The notes under the pieces: generated by a model
Databases searched by the model: none
Seen by the model: the letters and a program-made list of their open reading frames with translations, nothing else
Told to the model about the DNA's origin: nothing
Origin: Cellvibrio sp. 79
GTDB lineage: Bacteria > Pseudomonadota > Gammaproteobacteria > Pseudomonadales > Cellvibrionaceae
Direction: 5' to 3'
NCBI GenBank assembly: GCA_003056245.1
Contig: MVDH01000003.1
Coordinates: forward strand, 330,187-394,186
DNA length: 64,000 nt
Program-made: the position numbers and the translations under genes
Part shown: positions 54,301 through 62,296 of the stretch, piece after piece
Layout: each line of letters begins with the position of its first letter
How positions within the stretch are numbered: position 1 is the stretch's first letter

Positions 54301-55343
54301 CGGATAAACCCCACCAACAATAACTGCGCGCATATCAGCGCCGTGGTCCACTTGGCAATCACCCGCTGGCGGATGGATTGATAACTTTGGTAGGCGGGAG
54401 TGACCTCATTCCAAACCAGCATCGCCAGGCCGGATTCCGCCTCGGGAACATCCACCTGTTTGATCGGCCACCAGGAAATCAAAAAGGTTTTATCGCCATC
54501 CTGCAACAATTGCCCCCGCTGGTTAATGGGGATCAAACCACGGCTCCACCAACTATTCAGGCGCGGATCACTGGTTTCTTCAAGGCGCCAGTCATCGACC
54601 ACGGTTGGATTGCTTTGGTTAAGTGACTGGCGGATTTGCTCCCACAGCACTTGTTCTACCGCCGCTTTACGCAGGAACATCGCCATTTCGATAGGTACTG
54701 CCTGCCCCTCTTTGTGTGGTGGAATCGATGACATCCCGACTTCCAATACGGCAATGACACCGCCGGTTTGATCTTCGTTGGCCATGATGGGCAATACCGC
54801 CCGGTGGCCACTGCCATGACGGGAAATATCTTCTCCCCAGGCTGGCAAGCCGGAAGTAAATGCATTGGTAATTAACGGCCGCAGGCCGCTCAAGCTATCG
54901 CCAAACCGGTCGGGGCGATGCATCCGTAAAAAGGCGATAGCACCGGGGGCGTAATAGATACTCAGCTGCCGCACTCCCACCCCTTCCATGCTGCTCCAGC
55001 TATCGTGCAAACTCATTTGCAGCGAGGTGCGTGCAGCGCTGAGTTGCTCAGGCGTAACCTGGCCATCAGCGTTGGCAAAGATGCGATGGGTACGGCGGAT
55101 TTCAGCCACAATGGCGGCATCGCGCACCAGTAATTGGGCAAGCAGCATGGCTTGCTGGGTCAGGTCTCGACCGCTGGCTTCCATGTAATCTTTTTGGGTT
55201 TGGGCATTCCAGGCGAGGCGCTCGTCCCATACCTGTTGGTGAACCTCAAGATCGGCGCGCATAAACAACAAAAACACCAACGCCAGCGCCAGGGCAGACA
55301 CCCAGGGCAACCACTGGTACAGGCGTTTAGTATTCGACAGCAT
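51384..55343 (-). CDS. Large hybrid sensor kinase (TM-sensor-TM-PAS-GAF-PAS-PAS-HisKA-HATPase-REC)
   Basis: 1319 residues. Membrane helices lie at about 11-28 and 331-348, enclosing a periplasmic sensor of about 300 residues with no family I can name. The cytoplasmic part holds PAS (about 380-497), GAF (about 510-665), PAS (690-795), PAS (808-935), HisKA with His950 (VSHELRTPLTAIS), HATPase (1050-1165; YLSNAAKFSP, GGTGLGLAICKE) and a C-terminal receiver (1184-1310) with acceptor Asp1233 (LITLDLNLPDMNG). The start at 55343 has AGGGA upstream; the frame is open 13 codons more. It is the first gene of the kinase-kinase-receiver operon. The signal is unknown. Confidence 0.93.
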   Translation of the reverse strand: MLSNTKRLYQWLPWVSALALALVFLLFMRADLEVHQQVWDERLAWNAQTQKDYMEASGRDLTQQAMLLAQLLVRDAAIVAEIRRTHRIFANADGQVTPEQLSAARTSLQMSLHDSWSSMEGVGVRQLSIYYAPGAIAFLRMHRPDRFGDSLSGLRPLITNAFTSGLPAWGEDISRHGSGHRAVLPIMANEDQTGGVIAVLEVGMSSIPPHKEGQAVPIEMAMFLRKAAVEQVLWEQIRQSLNQSNPTVVDDWRLEETSDPRLNSWWSRGLIPINQRGQLLQDGDKTFLISWWPIKQVDVPEAESGLAMLVWNEVTPAYQSYQSIRQRVIAKWTTALICAQLLLVGFIRLNRVYVKQLINHYSQQMGQEHAESEQARQRLALALRSSDSGFWEWDIAHDKASFSPEWRVLCGLGPGSSDSLDLDEWMSRVHPADKRVSYSDIIRHIKGETPMYENEYRLKIHDGTYKWILTRGKVVEWQPDGKAALMVGVYTDITDRKNTELVSIRQQAALHSLNEIASLSAVDPAEQLRLALSLGARYLGLSSGIISEINGEDYRAHVLFSAQGNRETAISNHLGKNYCGITVALRDVFAEDDIPASEHKQHPAYLLTQIESYIGVPLWIHDRVYGTLCFFSRKTRHHQYDSLDKDFVRLLARWISSVVERWQQEREKKIILNRFQKLSERLPGFLYQFQLRPDGSSFFPYASPGMKNIYSVAPEDVATSAQKVFSVIHPDDVGWVSESVSYSASHLTPWVATVRVNHPQRGMIWTHVESIPEKLEDGSVLWHGYVSDISPLKQAETQLQETNALRKAILDAASIAIISTDVNGVIKTFNLGAELMLGYTAAEMIDKQNPTIVHLPEEIAAHAHHLTCELGYEIKPGFETFVAKAREGSSEESEWHYVRKDGSQFPVLLTMSALRNTEGDITGFLGIARDISEIKRIDQMKTEFISTVSHELRTPLTAISGALGILVNGLAGALSEQSTRMIQIAHNNSQRLIHLVNDLLDMEKLVAGKMHFDLQPQMLLPLIQQSMESNAAFAAQYGVAYQLSPTAVDVKVTVDAQRLLQVLANYLSNAAKFSPINDQILVSVEPRFGSVRVIVTDKGPGIPENFRARLFQKFSQADSSDTRQKGGTGLGLAICKEIIERMGGKVGVDSTPGNGASFYFDLPCDDATQKVPSTRIEPVKTKPHLLIVEDDPETAEVLATALSAQGMDVDRAMNGQAALEHLQLRDYDLITLDLNLPDMNGTEIIEQVRQQENHRFKNAKKIPIIIITGGLDEGKQRLARLGAQANIYWLQKPLVNGELDAVIKQALQQLGSASAEAQS

Positions 55344-55462
55344 GAAAATCCCTGGGGTATTTGTTATTGGTAAATCCACCAAAAAGAGCGGCGAAGTATT
55401 ACCCCAGTGTAGTGCAAAATTTTTGGGTAGCCGGGCCGTTTAAAGCCGGTAGAAAATTAACG

Positions 55463-55771
55463 CTAAGCCTTGCCAGCACGGCGGCGGCGCGCCTCTTTCG
55501 GGTCGGCGGCGAGAGGGCGATAAATCTCCACCCGGTCACCGGCATGCAGGATATGTTTATCGGCAGGATCCAGACCTTTGGTGCCTAGCGACTGCCCGAA
55601 AATCCCCATTTTGGCGCTGGTGATATCCAGGTCGGGAAAATGGTCGGTAATGCGCGAACGCTTCACCGCCTCCAACGCTGTGGTACCCGGTTCAACCAAC
55701 AATGCGATAATTTTCTGCTTGTAAGGTAGCGCATACGCCACCTCCACCGTAATCAAATCAAAATCAGCCAT
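55463..55771 (-). CDS. rnfH: RnfH family ubiquitin-like protein
   Basis: 102 residues. The family pattern is clear: ITVEVAYALPYKQKIIALLV, EPGTTALEAVKRSRI, GIFGQSLGTKGLDPADK, and GDRVEIYRPLAADPKEARRR at the basic C-terminus. The fold is beta-grasp and the function is not established. It follows ratA on the same strand with a gap of 23 bases if ATG 55771 is the start; the frame extends upstream to 55825, overlapping ratA. The pair ratA-rnfH divergent from smpB is a conserved gammaproteobacterial arrangement. Confidence 0.93.
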   Translation of the reverse strand: MADFDLITVEVAYALPYKQKIIALLVEPGTTALEAVKRSRITDHFPDLDITSAKMGIFGQSLGTKGLDPADKHILHAGDRVEIYRPLAADPKEARRRRAGKA

Positions 55772-55794
55772 AAATGTTTCGAACGAACGAATAA

Positions 55795-56229
55795 TTAACG
55801 ATAAATTTGTTTGGCGCGGGCGCACAGCGCATCGACTTGTTTAGCACCAACTGCTTCAAACAGCTTGCCCACCGCCATACCCAGCAACCGGCTTTTCATT
55901 TCGAACTCCAGCAAAAAACTCACTTTGCAGGCCTGTTCATTTAAAGGGGTAAATTGCCATACACCGCGCAAATAATTAAATGGGCCATCCACCAACTGCA
56001 TGTTCATCTTATAAGGTGCTTGCAATTGGTTCCGGGTAATAAAACTTTGGGTCACTCCAGCTTTACTCAAATCCAGACGCGCCTCCAGCCAATCATCGCC
56101 ACGCGCCAGGATTTTAGCCCCGACACATCCCTCCATATATTGCGGATAGGCCTCGATATCATTGACCAGATCAAACATCTGCTGCGCCGAATAATGTACC
56201 AACGCAGACCTTTCTACCTTTGTCGCCAA
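55795..56229 (-). CDS. ratA: RatA family polyketide cyclase/START-like protein
   Basis: 144 residues. It matches the RatA/PasT (COG2867, coenzyme Q-binding COQ10-like) pattern: RSALVHYSAQQMFDLVNDIE, AYPQYMEGCVGAKIL, FLLEFEMKSRLLGMAVGKLF. In E. coli the homologue has been described as interfering with 70S ribosome assembly, but a role in lipid or quinone binding is also proposed. The start codon is TTG at 56229; no ATG or GTG in a suitable place covers the conserved N-terminus. It precedes rnfH on the same strand and is divergent from smpB. Confidence 0.92.
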   Translation of the reverse strand: MATKVERSALVHYSAQQMFDLVNDIEAYPQYMEGCVGAKILARGDDWLEARLDLSKAGVTQSFITRNQLQAPYKMNMQLVDGPFNYLRGVWQFTPLNEQACKVSFLLEFEMKSRLLGMAVGKLFEAVGAKQVDALCARAKQIYR

Positions 56230-56364
56230 AGCTCAATCCCCATAAATTAGCCCCGAGAATAATTGTATCGGGATTGCGGCGCCGGTATAAGCCTGACCCA
56301 AGACATAATCGCCGGATTGCCGATATAATGCCCGCCCGATGTTCGACCGGAAACCCGAGACTCC

Positions 56365-56844
56365 ATGGCCAAGAAAGCGCAAAAAAGCGATAACACTATC
56401 GCCCTCAATAAAAAAGCCAAATTCGATTACGAATTGCACGAGCGTTTTGAAGCAGGTGTTGCCCTCACCGGTTGGGAAGTAAAAAGCCTGCGCGCAGGCA
56501 AAGGCAACATCACCGACTGCTATGTGATTTTCAAAAATAACGAAGCCTGGTTACTGGCCAGCCAGATCCAGCCATTGCTGAGCGCCTCAACACACTTCGT
56601 TACCGATCCATTCCGCACGCGCAAATTGTTGCTTAACCGCCGCGAAATTAATCGCCTGCAAGAAGCCGTAGAACAAAAAGGATATACCGTTGTACCTATC
56701 GCGCTGTATTGGAAGGCCCATATCGTGAAATGCGAAATTGCGATTGCCAAAGGTAAACAACAACACGATAAACGCGAAACTGAAAAAGAACGCGATTGGG
56801 CGCGGGAGAAGCAAAGACTGTTTCAAAAAGATCAGCGCGGTTAA
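56365..56844 (+). CDS. smpB: SsrA-binding protein SmpB
   Basis: 159 residues. It binds tmRNA and brings it to stalled ribosomes. Motifs: [20 protein letters not shown] with [40 protein letters not shown], and a basic C-terminal tail [20 protein letters not shown] that enters the mRNA channel. It starts with ATG at 56365. Divergent from ratA, with 135 bases between. No tmRNA gene is found downstream; a terminator and the GH5 gene follow instead. Confidence 0.97.
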   Translation: MAKKAQKSDNTIALNKKAKFDYELHERFEAGVALTGWEVKSLRAGKGNITDCYVIFKNNEAWLLASQIQPLLSASTHFVTDPFRTRKLLLNRREINRLQEAVEQKGYTVVPIALYWKAHIVKCEIAIAKGKQQHDKRETEKERDWAREKQRLFQKDQRG

Positions 56845-56891
56845 TAACCCTGGTGCTTTACGAATACAACAAACACAATTTGCTTCCCATA

Positions 56892-56918
56892 AAAAATCCC
56901 GCACATGGCGGGATTTTT
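56892..56918. terminator. Bidirectional terminator between smpB and the GH5 gene
   Basis: AAAAATCCCGC at 56892-56902 pairs with GCGGGATTTTT at 56908-56918, with A- and T-runs on both sides; both converging genes end within 50 bases. Confidence 0.92.
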
Positions 56919-56946
56919 ATTGCGCGAGAAAGTTATTACCTGTCGA

Positions 56947-58035
56947 TTATTTCTTATTTTCTTTCAACATTACCTCGCGGAAATGTTTACCTTGCATAGT
57001 CGGCTCATAGGTTTTGTAATCCGTAAACATTTGTGGCGACCAATCAGGATCAAACACCCAGCCCACCCAGCTAATACCTTTGCTACCAAAATAATCGGTA
57101 ATGCGCTTGCCATAACTACCATCATCAATCACCGGCACATGCGCGCCTTTATCAGTTGCCAATTGATAACCAATTTCGGTGGCAAACACCGGGTATTTAT
57201 CTGCGGCAAAACCAAAATCGCGATCCCAGTTTTTTTCATAGGGTGCGCCGACTTTCATCGGATACGGATGGCTTACGTAAGCAATGTTGTCACGCTCAAT
57301 CGGTGTTTTAGCGATAGGAGTTAAATCGTAAGCCCAATTAAAACCGGCCACCAGTGAAATGGCTTTGGGATTGTGCGCCTGGATAATAGTAATGATTTCT
57401 TCGTTAATCGCTTTCCATTCTTCCCAACTCACAACACCGAGGCGACCGTTAAATACCGTAGGCTCATTAAAGATTTCGTAAAATGCCACCGCATTAATGC
57501 CAGCGTAACGCTCGGATACCGTGCGCCAGAAATCGTAGGTTTCGGGTTTGTCGGTGTAGTAGGAATTATTCTGGAACATTTGCGATTTCAAATTGCCGAT
57601 GGAATGCCAATCCAGAATGACATACATACCCAATTCATTGGCCCAGATGACCGTTTGGTCCAGCATCGCCAGGTACGCTTTCTTGCCATGCTTGCGCCAG
57701 GCTGATGGATGCACAGGCACACGCACCACATTGGCGCCCCAGGATTGAATGACTTCAAAATGTTTTTTGGTGAAATGTTTATCGCGCGCAATTTTATCGG
57801 GGTCGGAAATATTCAGGCCACGAAATACCATAACCTTGCCAGACTCATCGACAAATTTATTGCCCTGCACTTTAATCAAGGGCAACTGTTTGGCAATTTT
57901 AGTTTTATCAAACGCGGGGACGTCTGTTTGATTCCACCAGCCACTGGTATTTTCCCAAGCGTTATCGGCAATGCTAAATGGACTGATAAAAAATAATGTG
58001 CAAAAAAATGTCAGGTAATAACCCAGGGTTCTCAT
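56947..58035 (-). CDS. Secreted GH5 endoglucanase-type glycoside hydrolase
   Basis: 362 residues: a Sec signal peptide (MRTLGYYLTFFCTLFFISPF, cleavage after SIA) and a single GH5 catalytic domain without a carbohydrate-binding module. Markers: MVFRGLNISDPDK, WGANVVRVPVHPSAWR, YVILDWHSIGN, the acid/base Glu191 in YEIFNEPTVFN, VSHPYPMKVG, and the nucleophile Glu287 in PVFATEIGYQ. GH5 enzymes act with retention on beta-linked glucans or mannans; endo-beta-1,4-glucanase is the most likely activity, but the exact substrate cannot be told. GAGG lies 8 bases before the ATG at 58035; an in-frame TTG at 58041 is unlikely. It stands alone between smpB and tamB. Confidence 0.9.
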   Translation of the reverse strand: MRTLGYYLTFFCTLFFISPFSIADNAWENTSGWWNQTDVPAFDKTKIAKQLPLIKVQGNKFVDESGKVMVFRGLNISDPDKIARDKHFTKKHFEVIQSWGANVVRVPVHPSAWRKHGKKAYLAMLDQTVIWANELGMYVILDWHSIGNLKSQMFQNNSYYTDKPETYDFWRTVSERYAGINAVAFYEIFNEPTVFNGRLGVVSWEEWKAINEEIITIIQAHNPKAISLVAGFNWAYDLTPIAKTPIERDNIAYVSHPYPMKVGAPYEKNWDRDFGFAADKYPVFATEIGYQLATDKGAHVPVIDDGSYGKRITDYFGSKGISWVGWVFDPDWSPQMFTDYKTYEPTMQGKHFREVMLKENKK

Positions 58036-58252
58036 TAACAAGCCTCGTGGTATTTTTAATTGTGTGTTATCTGCTTATACGCGATTTATTTAAATGGATA
58101 GTTATCTATAAACAAATCGTAAAACGCCGACGACTGCACGGGCGATTAATTACAATCAACCGCAGGCAGTCAATCAATAGCATAGATAATTCACAAAGGC
58201 TTGGGGTGAGGTTTAACCCTATTTAACCCGTAAGGCACGGCGCCAGGGAAGA

Positions 58253-61200
58253 TTAGCGCTCGACTTTATACACCACGTCCACACTCTGGGTTTCGCCCGA
58301 CTCCGCTTCAATGCGCAAGCGCTCAGTCAATTGGTATTCCATACCCAGACTGAATGCCTGGTCAAAAATACCCACAACATAGCGCACCAACAAGCGCGGT
58401 GTCAGATATTTACCCACCCACAATTCGCTTTGCTCAAGCCCCTGGTCGGCTTTAATTTCCAATTCATCCACATGGAAAAAGCGGGTAATTTCACTGGTGA
58501 TGGAGCCACCGGAATCCATTCCCAAACCACTCATTGCGCTCATTAGTAGCGAAGCATCCGCTTTAGATGCTTCGTTCAATGGTTTGCCCGTTAACAACAT
58601 CATCATCGCCTGGCTTTCGCTCATGCTTTCCGATGAAAACACCGTAGCTTTCGGTTTTTGCAAGGTACCGCTGATATCTAATCCTACTTTGGTATTATCG
58701 GCATCGCGAATAGTGCGCGATGCACGAATTTCCAGGCCAGGATTTTCATAAGGGCCCTGAAATAATAAACGCCCGCGCTCAATGGTCAAGCTTTGGCCAT
58801 ACGCTTTATAACTACCATCAACCACGCTTACAAAACCGCTGGTAAAAAATTGCCGTTGAGTTTCTTTTAGCAAATTAATTTTTCCGGCCAGCTTGCTGTT
58901 TAAACCAAAACCATTGAAGTGCACATCATCGCCTAACGACAGGTTTAAATTGGTTAATATTTTTAACTCTTCACCCTGCTCATCCTGCAGAAATTGCTCA
59001 TCCACAATAACTACATCGGGAGAAACCTGGGTCGCCGATTCCGGCAAACTTTTAATATTTGCACGCGCCCAGGGAATTACTGCGGTACCGGTTAACTCAA
59101 TAGTATTGTTACTGGCAGATACTTTGATATCAGGGCTCAAGGTCGCTTTTAATTCAGGAAGCGCAACCACTTCAAAATCATTGCCGTTAATAAAACCAAT
59201 TAAATTCCAATCGGGAGTACCTAATTTTGTTAAATCGCCCGTTAACGATAAACGTCCTTTATCCGATTGCATCTGACTCACCAGATTAATAGAACCTGCC
59301 GTGCTGGAATTAATTTGCAATTCAATGTTCGTTAAATCCAGACCGAGGCGCGGCAAATTGGCAACCCCATTATGCAAGCTCACATTGCCCAATACCTGTG
59401 GCTGGGCAAAGGTGCCGGCCACCGTTAAATCGGCAAGAAAATCGCCCTTCACATCGTTGGCAAATGGCAACACTGTTTCCAGCGGGGCAAGATTGGTAAA
59501 GCGCGCAATAAAATTTCCGTTATTAATTTTTTGTTGGGCTAGGTCAAGTTCTATTGCTGTATTGATATTGCCATAACCGGTCCATTCCATTTCACCATTA
59601 CTGGTCAATTTCCCTTGTTGCAGTACCGATTGCACCGAAAATTTTCCCCAGGGATAAACTTCTGTAGTGCCACCGGCATATTGGTAACGTAATTCGGCGT
59701 TACGTGTATTAACGTTCGCGCTGGCTTTGGTATTAGCCAATGAAAAATCCGGCGTACTCGCATGCAGCGAACCATCCATTACACCGGCAAAATATACTTC
59801 AACTTTAAAGAGGGATAAAAATTGCCGCAACGGTACTGAATCAAGATTCGCATTCAAACGTGCACCGGTAGCGCTCGCCCATTCACCGTCAATACATAAT
59901 TGCGGCAGCGAATAAGTTTCGATAGGAGTAACGGGCAATTGTTTGTTGCCAAGCAACCAATCGTAATTATTTTTTACAAACGTAGCGTTGGGCATCCATT
60001 CGCCAATCACTTCTTCCTGCTCGACTTGCGAAATTCTTTCAACCTGGCCGGTGAGGTTGCTGCGTGTAGTTAAACACTGGCGTTCCAACATAATGGCATC
60101 GCCATTGATGCGTATCGGTTGGCTTGAAGTGAGCCACCACCGTGGTACTTTTTTGAGTTTTAGCGCGAATTGTTCAAACTGCCCCTGCCACTGTGCATCG
60201 TGATATTCGCCGCGCAATTTTAAATCAGCGCGGCCATAAGTCGTATGTTTAACCAGTGCCTCCAGGTTATGTTGGTTGATCGAACCAAAACCATTCACAA
60301 TCAAAGTAGAGAAACGATTGCTGCCCATTTGTAATTGATTGGCCGCAAATGTGAGTGAATATTCTTCATCGCGCAATGCGGCGATCACAGCGGCCGCGAC
60401 TGGCGTAGCAATTGGTGTGGCCGGTGTAGCAACCGGCTGTGTGTTAGCCGGACCCTGTGGAGCTTCATTTTTGGGCACCAATGCCAGTTGCAATTTTTTT
60501 ACCGCATAGTTGCCCCAGGAAAAATCATTGATCTCAGTATCTATTTCCAGTTTGGGTTTATGCGCATCGCCCTGCAAATGTCCTTTGCTGATTACGCTGC
60601 CTTGTACACTGCCATCGATTTGATAGAGCATCGGCGCATTGATATCCCATTGCAGATCGAATGCCTCGCCAATATCACCGTTTACATTTAAACGGTTTGC
60701 ACCAAAAATAAATTGCAATGCATCGCTGTGCAAATTCTTGCCATCATAGGCAAAGCTACCATCAGCAGATAGGTTAATGCCGCGCAGATCACCGTTAACA
60801 TCCAGATTCTGCAATTGCACATTCCAGTTAGAAAAAGTACCCGGTGCCTGTATAGCAGAAGCCACTTGCGCGGATCTGGTATGGAAGCCTTGCGTAGAAA
60901 AACTGGCATTAATATTACTTGGCCAATCCGCCAACAAACTCGCCAGATTTAAATGCTCTGCACTAACAGCTAATTGCCACCGCAATTGCGGTAGCCAATG
61001 CACATCGCCATGAATGCTCAAACCTGCATCGCCATCCACATATTTTTTTGGTGCAGGACTTATAGCTGAAGAGCTTGCCGACGATGAATTTGTTGCCGCG
61101 GTTTTTTTTATACTGGAATTTGCAACGCTGGAATTTCTTGCATTTTCCGCTTCCGATAAATAACGCTCCCGCAAATTTAAAAATTCGATATGAATTTTTT

Positions 61201-62296
61201 GCAAATCGCCTTGGGCTGCCGCTTCAACTCCCAACATGGGTGCATTTGGTAAATGAATATCACCACGCACGGTAGCATTGTATTGTTGCCAGTTACCTTT
61301 TGCTGTGAGTTCACCAGTAGTCACCGGTGTAGCTTTGCCGGGCATCCACCATGATGCTGGTAATGTTTGCTGTTGCCAGTTAGCAGCTAATTGCAACTGC
61401 GGTGCAGTAAGCAATGTATTATTTTTATCGACCAGGCTGGTAGTAATCGCACCGGATAAAACAACCGGCGAACGCATAATGGTATCAACTTGCAGCGCTT
61501 TTAAATTGCCGCTAATTTCACTGATACCTGCGTAGGTAAGTGGAACAGGTGGAGGGCGCAACATTAGCAAACGCGCCGGTGCAGAAGACGTAGGGATAAC
61601 CGGCGCAACGGAGGAAGATACCAGCGATGCAAATAATGTCGGCGCGGAACCAGCAACATTTTTATCCGGCGATTGCCACTGCCATTGCACACTAGCTTTG
61701 GTTGCATAGGGAAATGCCAATTCAGTAGCGCCGGTTAAACGCATCGAATAATTATTATGTACCAATGCCAGATTATCGTAGCGCAGGTTAAAGGTTCCCC
61801 AACTCAAGGAGCCACTTAATTGCTGCCAGCTTTGTTGTGCATTTCCCTGGATCAGGGTGATGTTTTTTATATAGGCCTGCTGCACATAAATTCGCACGGG
61901 CAAATGCAATTGTGGCCATTGGTTAAAAGGTTTTTCAGGTGCTTTTTTTTCGGCGGCTTGCGGTGGTTTAATAACAACCAATTCCGCACGCAATGACTGG
62001 ATGGCCAGCGCACCGTATAATAAATCCACTGGTCGCCAGCGAAATGATAATTTCTGTGTGCGATAAAATTGTTGGTCAGTGCGATATTCCAGCGATTCTA
62101 TATCCAGGCCTCTGCGTAAATTACCCGATATACCCCGCAATTCAATGCCCGCTATCGCTGCCACACGCGTAACCAACCAGCGACTGCCGGTTTCAGTTTC
62201 AACAATTGCACTAACAGTCGCCAATACAATGATAAACACGGCTAACAGGCTAAAAAAAACCGCTCGTACTTTTTTAAATATTGCATTGGTACGCAT
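58253..62296 (-). CDS. tamB: Translocation and assembly module subunit TamB
   Basis: 1347 residues. One N-terminal membrane anchor (about 9-32, AVFFSLLAVFIIVLATVSAI), then a long periplasmic beta-rich region of the AsmA/TamB (bridge-like lipid transfer) type. It ends in the TamB C-terminal domain: DGSYKAYGQSLTIERGRLLF, GPYENPGLEIRASRTI, MSESQAMMMLLTGKPLNEAS and ELTERLRIEAESGETQSVDV are typical. It works with TamA in outer-membrane protein insertion and lipid transport. Low-complexity Ala/Ser/Thr/Pro segments occur (about 400-420 and 600-630). The ATG at 62296 overlaps the tamA stop (TAATG), so the two are coupled. A frame extension to 62332 is not needed. Confidence 0.95.
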   Translation of the reverse strand: MRTNAIFKKVRAVFFSLLAVFIIVLATVSAIVETETGSRWLVTRVAAIAGIELRGISGNLRRGLDIESLEYRTDQQFYRTQKLSFRWRPVDLLYGALAIQSLRAELVVIKPPQAAEKKAPEKPFNQWPQLHLPVRIYVQQAYIKNITLIQGNAQQSWQQLSGSLSWGTFNLRYDNLALVHNNYSMRLTGATELAFPYATKASVQWQWQSPDKNVAGSAPTLFASLVSSSVAPVIPTSSAPARLLMLRPPPVPLTYAGISEISGNLKALQVDTIMRSPVVLSGAITTSLVDKNNTLLTAPQLQLAANWQQQTLPASWWMPGKATPVTTGELTAKGNWQQYNATVRGDIHLPNAPMLGVEAAAQGDLQKIHIEFLNLRERYLSEAENARNSSVANSSIKKTAATNSSSASSSAISPAPKKYVDGDAGLSIHGDVHWLPQLRWQLAVSAEHLNLASLLADWPSNINASFSTQGFHTRSAQVASAIQAPGTFSNWNVQLQNLDVNGDLRGINLSADGSFAYDGKNLHSDALQFIFGANRLNVNGDIGEAFDLQWDINAPMLYQIDGSVQGSVISKGHLQGDAHKPKLEIDTEINDFSWGNYAVKKLQLALVPKNEAPQGPANTQPVATPATPIATPVAAAVIAALRDEEYSLTFAANQLQMGSNRFSTLIVNGFGSINQHNLEALVKHTTYGRADLKLRGEYHDAQWQGQFEQFALKLKKVPRWWLTSSQPIRINGDAIMLERQCLTTRSNLTGQVERISQVEQEEVIGEWMPNATFVKNNYDWLLGNKQLPVTPIETYSLPQLCIDGEWASATGARLNANLDSVPLRQFLSLFKVEVYFAGVMDGSLHASTPDFSLANTKASANVNTRNAELRYQYAGGTTEVYPWGKFSVQSVLQQGKLTSNGEMEWTGYGNINTAIELDLAQQKINNGNFIARFTNLAPLETVLPFANDVKGDFLADLTVAGTFAQPQVLGNVSLHNGVANLPRLGLDLTNIELQINSSTAGSINLVSQMQSDKGRLSLTGDLTKLGTPDWNLIGFINGNDFEVVALPELKATLSPDIKVSASNNTIELTGTAVIPWARANIKSLPESATQVSPDVVIVDEQFLQDEQGEELKILTNLNLSLGDDVHFNGFGLNSKLAGKINLLKETQRQFFTSGFVSVVDGSYKAYGQSLTIERGRLLFQGPYENPGLEIRASRTIRDADNTKVGLDISGTLQKPKATVFSSESMSESQAMMMLLTGKPLNEASKADASLLMSAMSGLGMDSGGSITSEITRFFHVDELEIKADQGLEQSELWVGKYLTPRLLVRYVVGIFDQAFSLGMEYQLTERLRIEAESGETQSVDVVYKVER

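Noticed and set aside
56845-56946. tmRNA gene downstream of smpB
   Set aside because: The 100-base gap holds only a terminator hairpin; there is no tRNA-like end or tag-coding frame.
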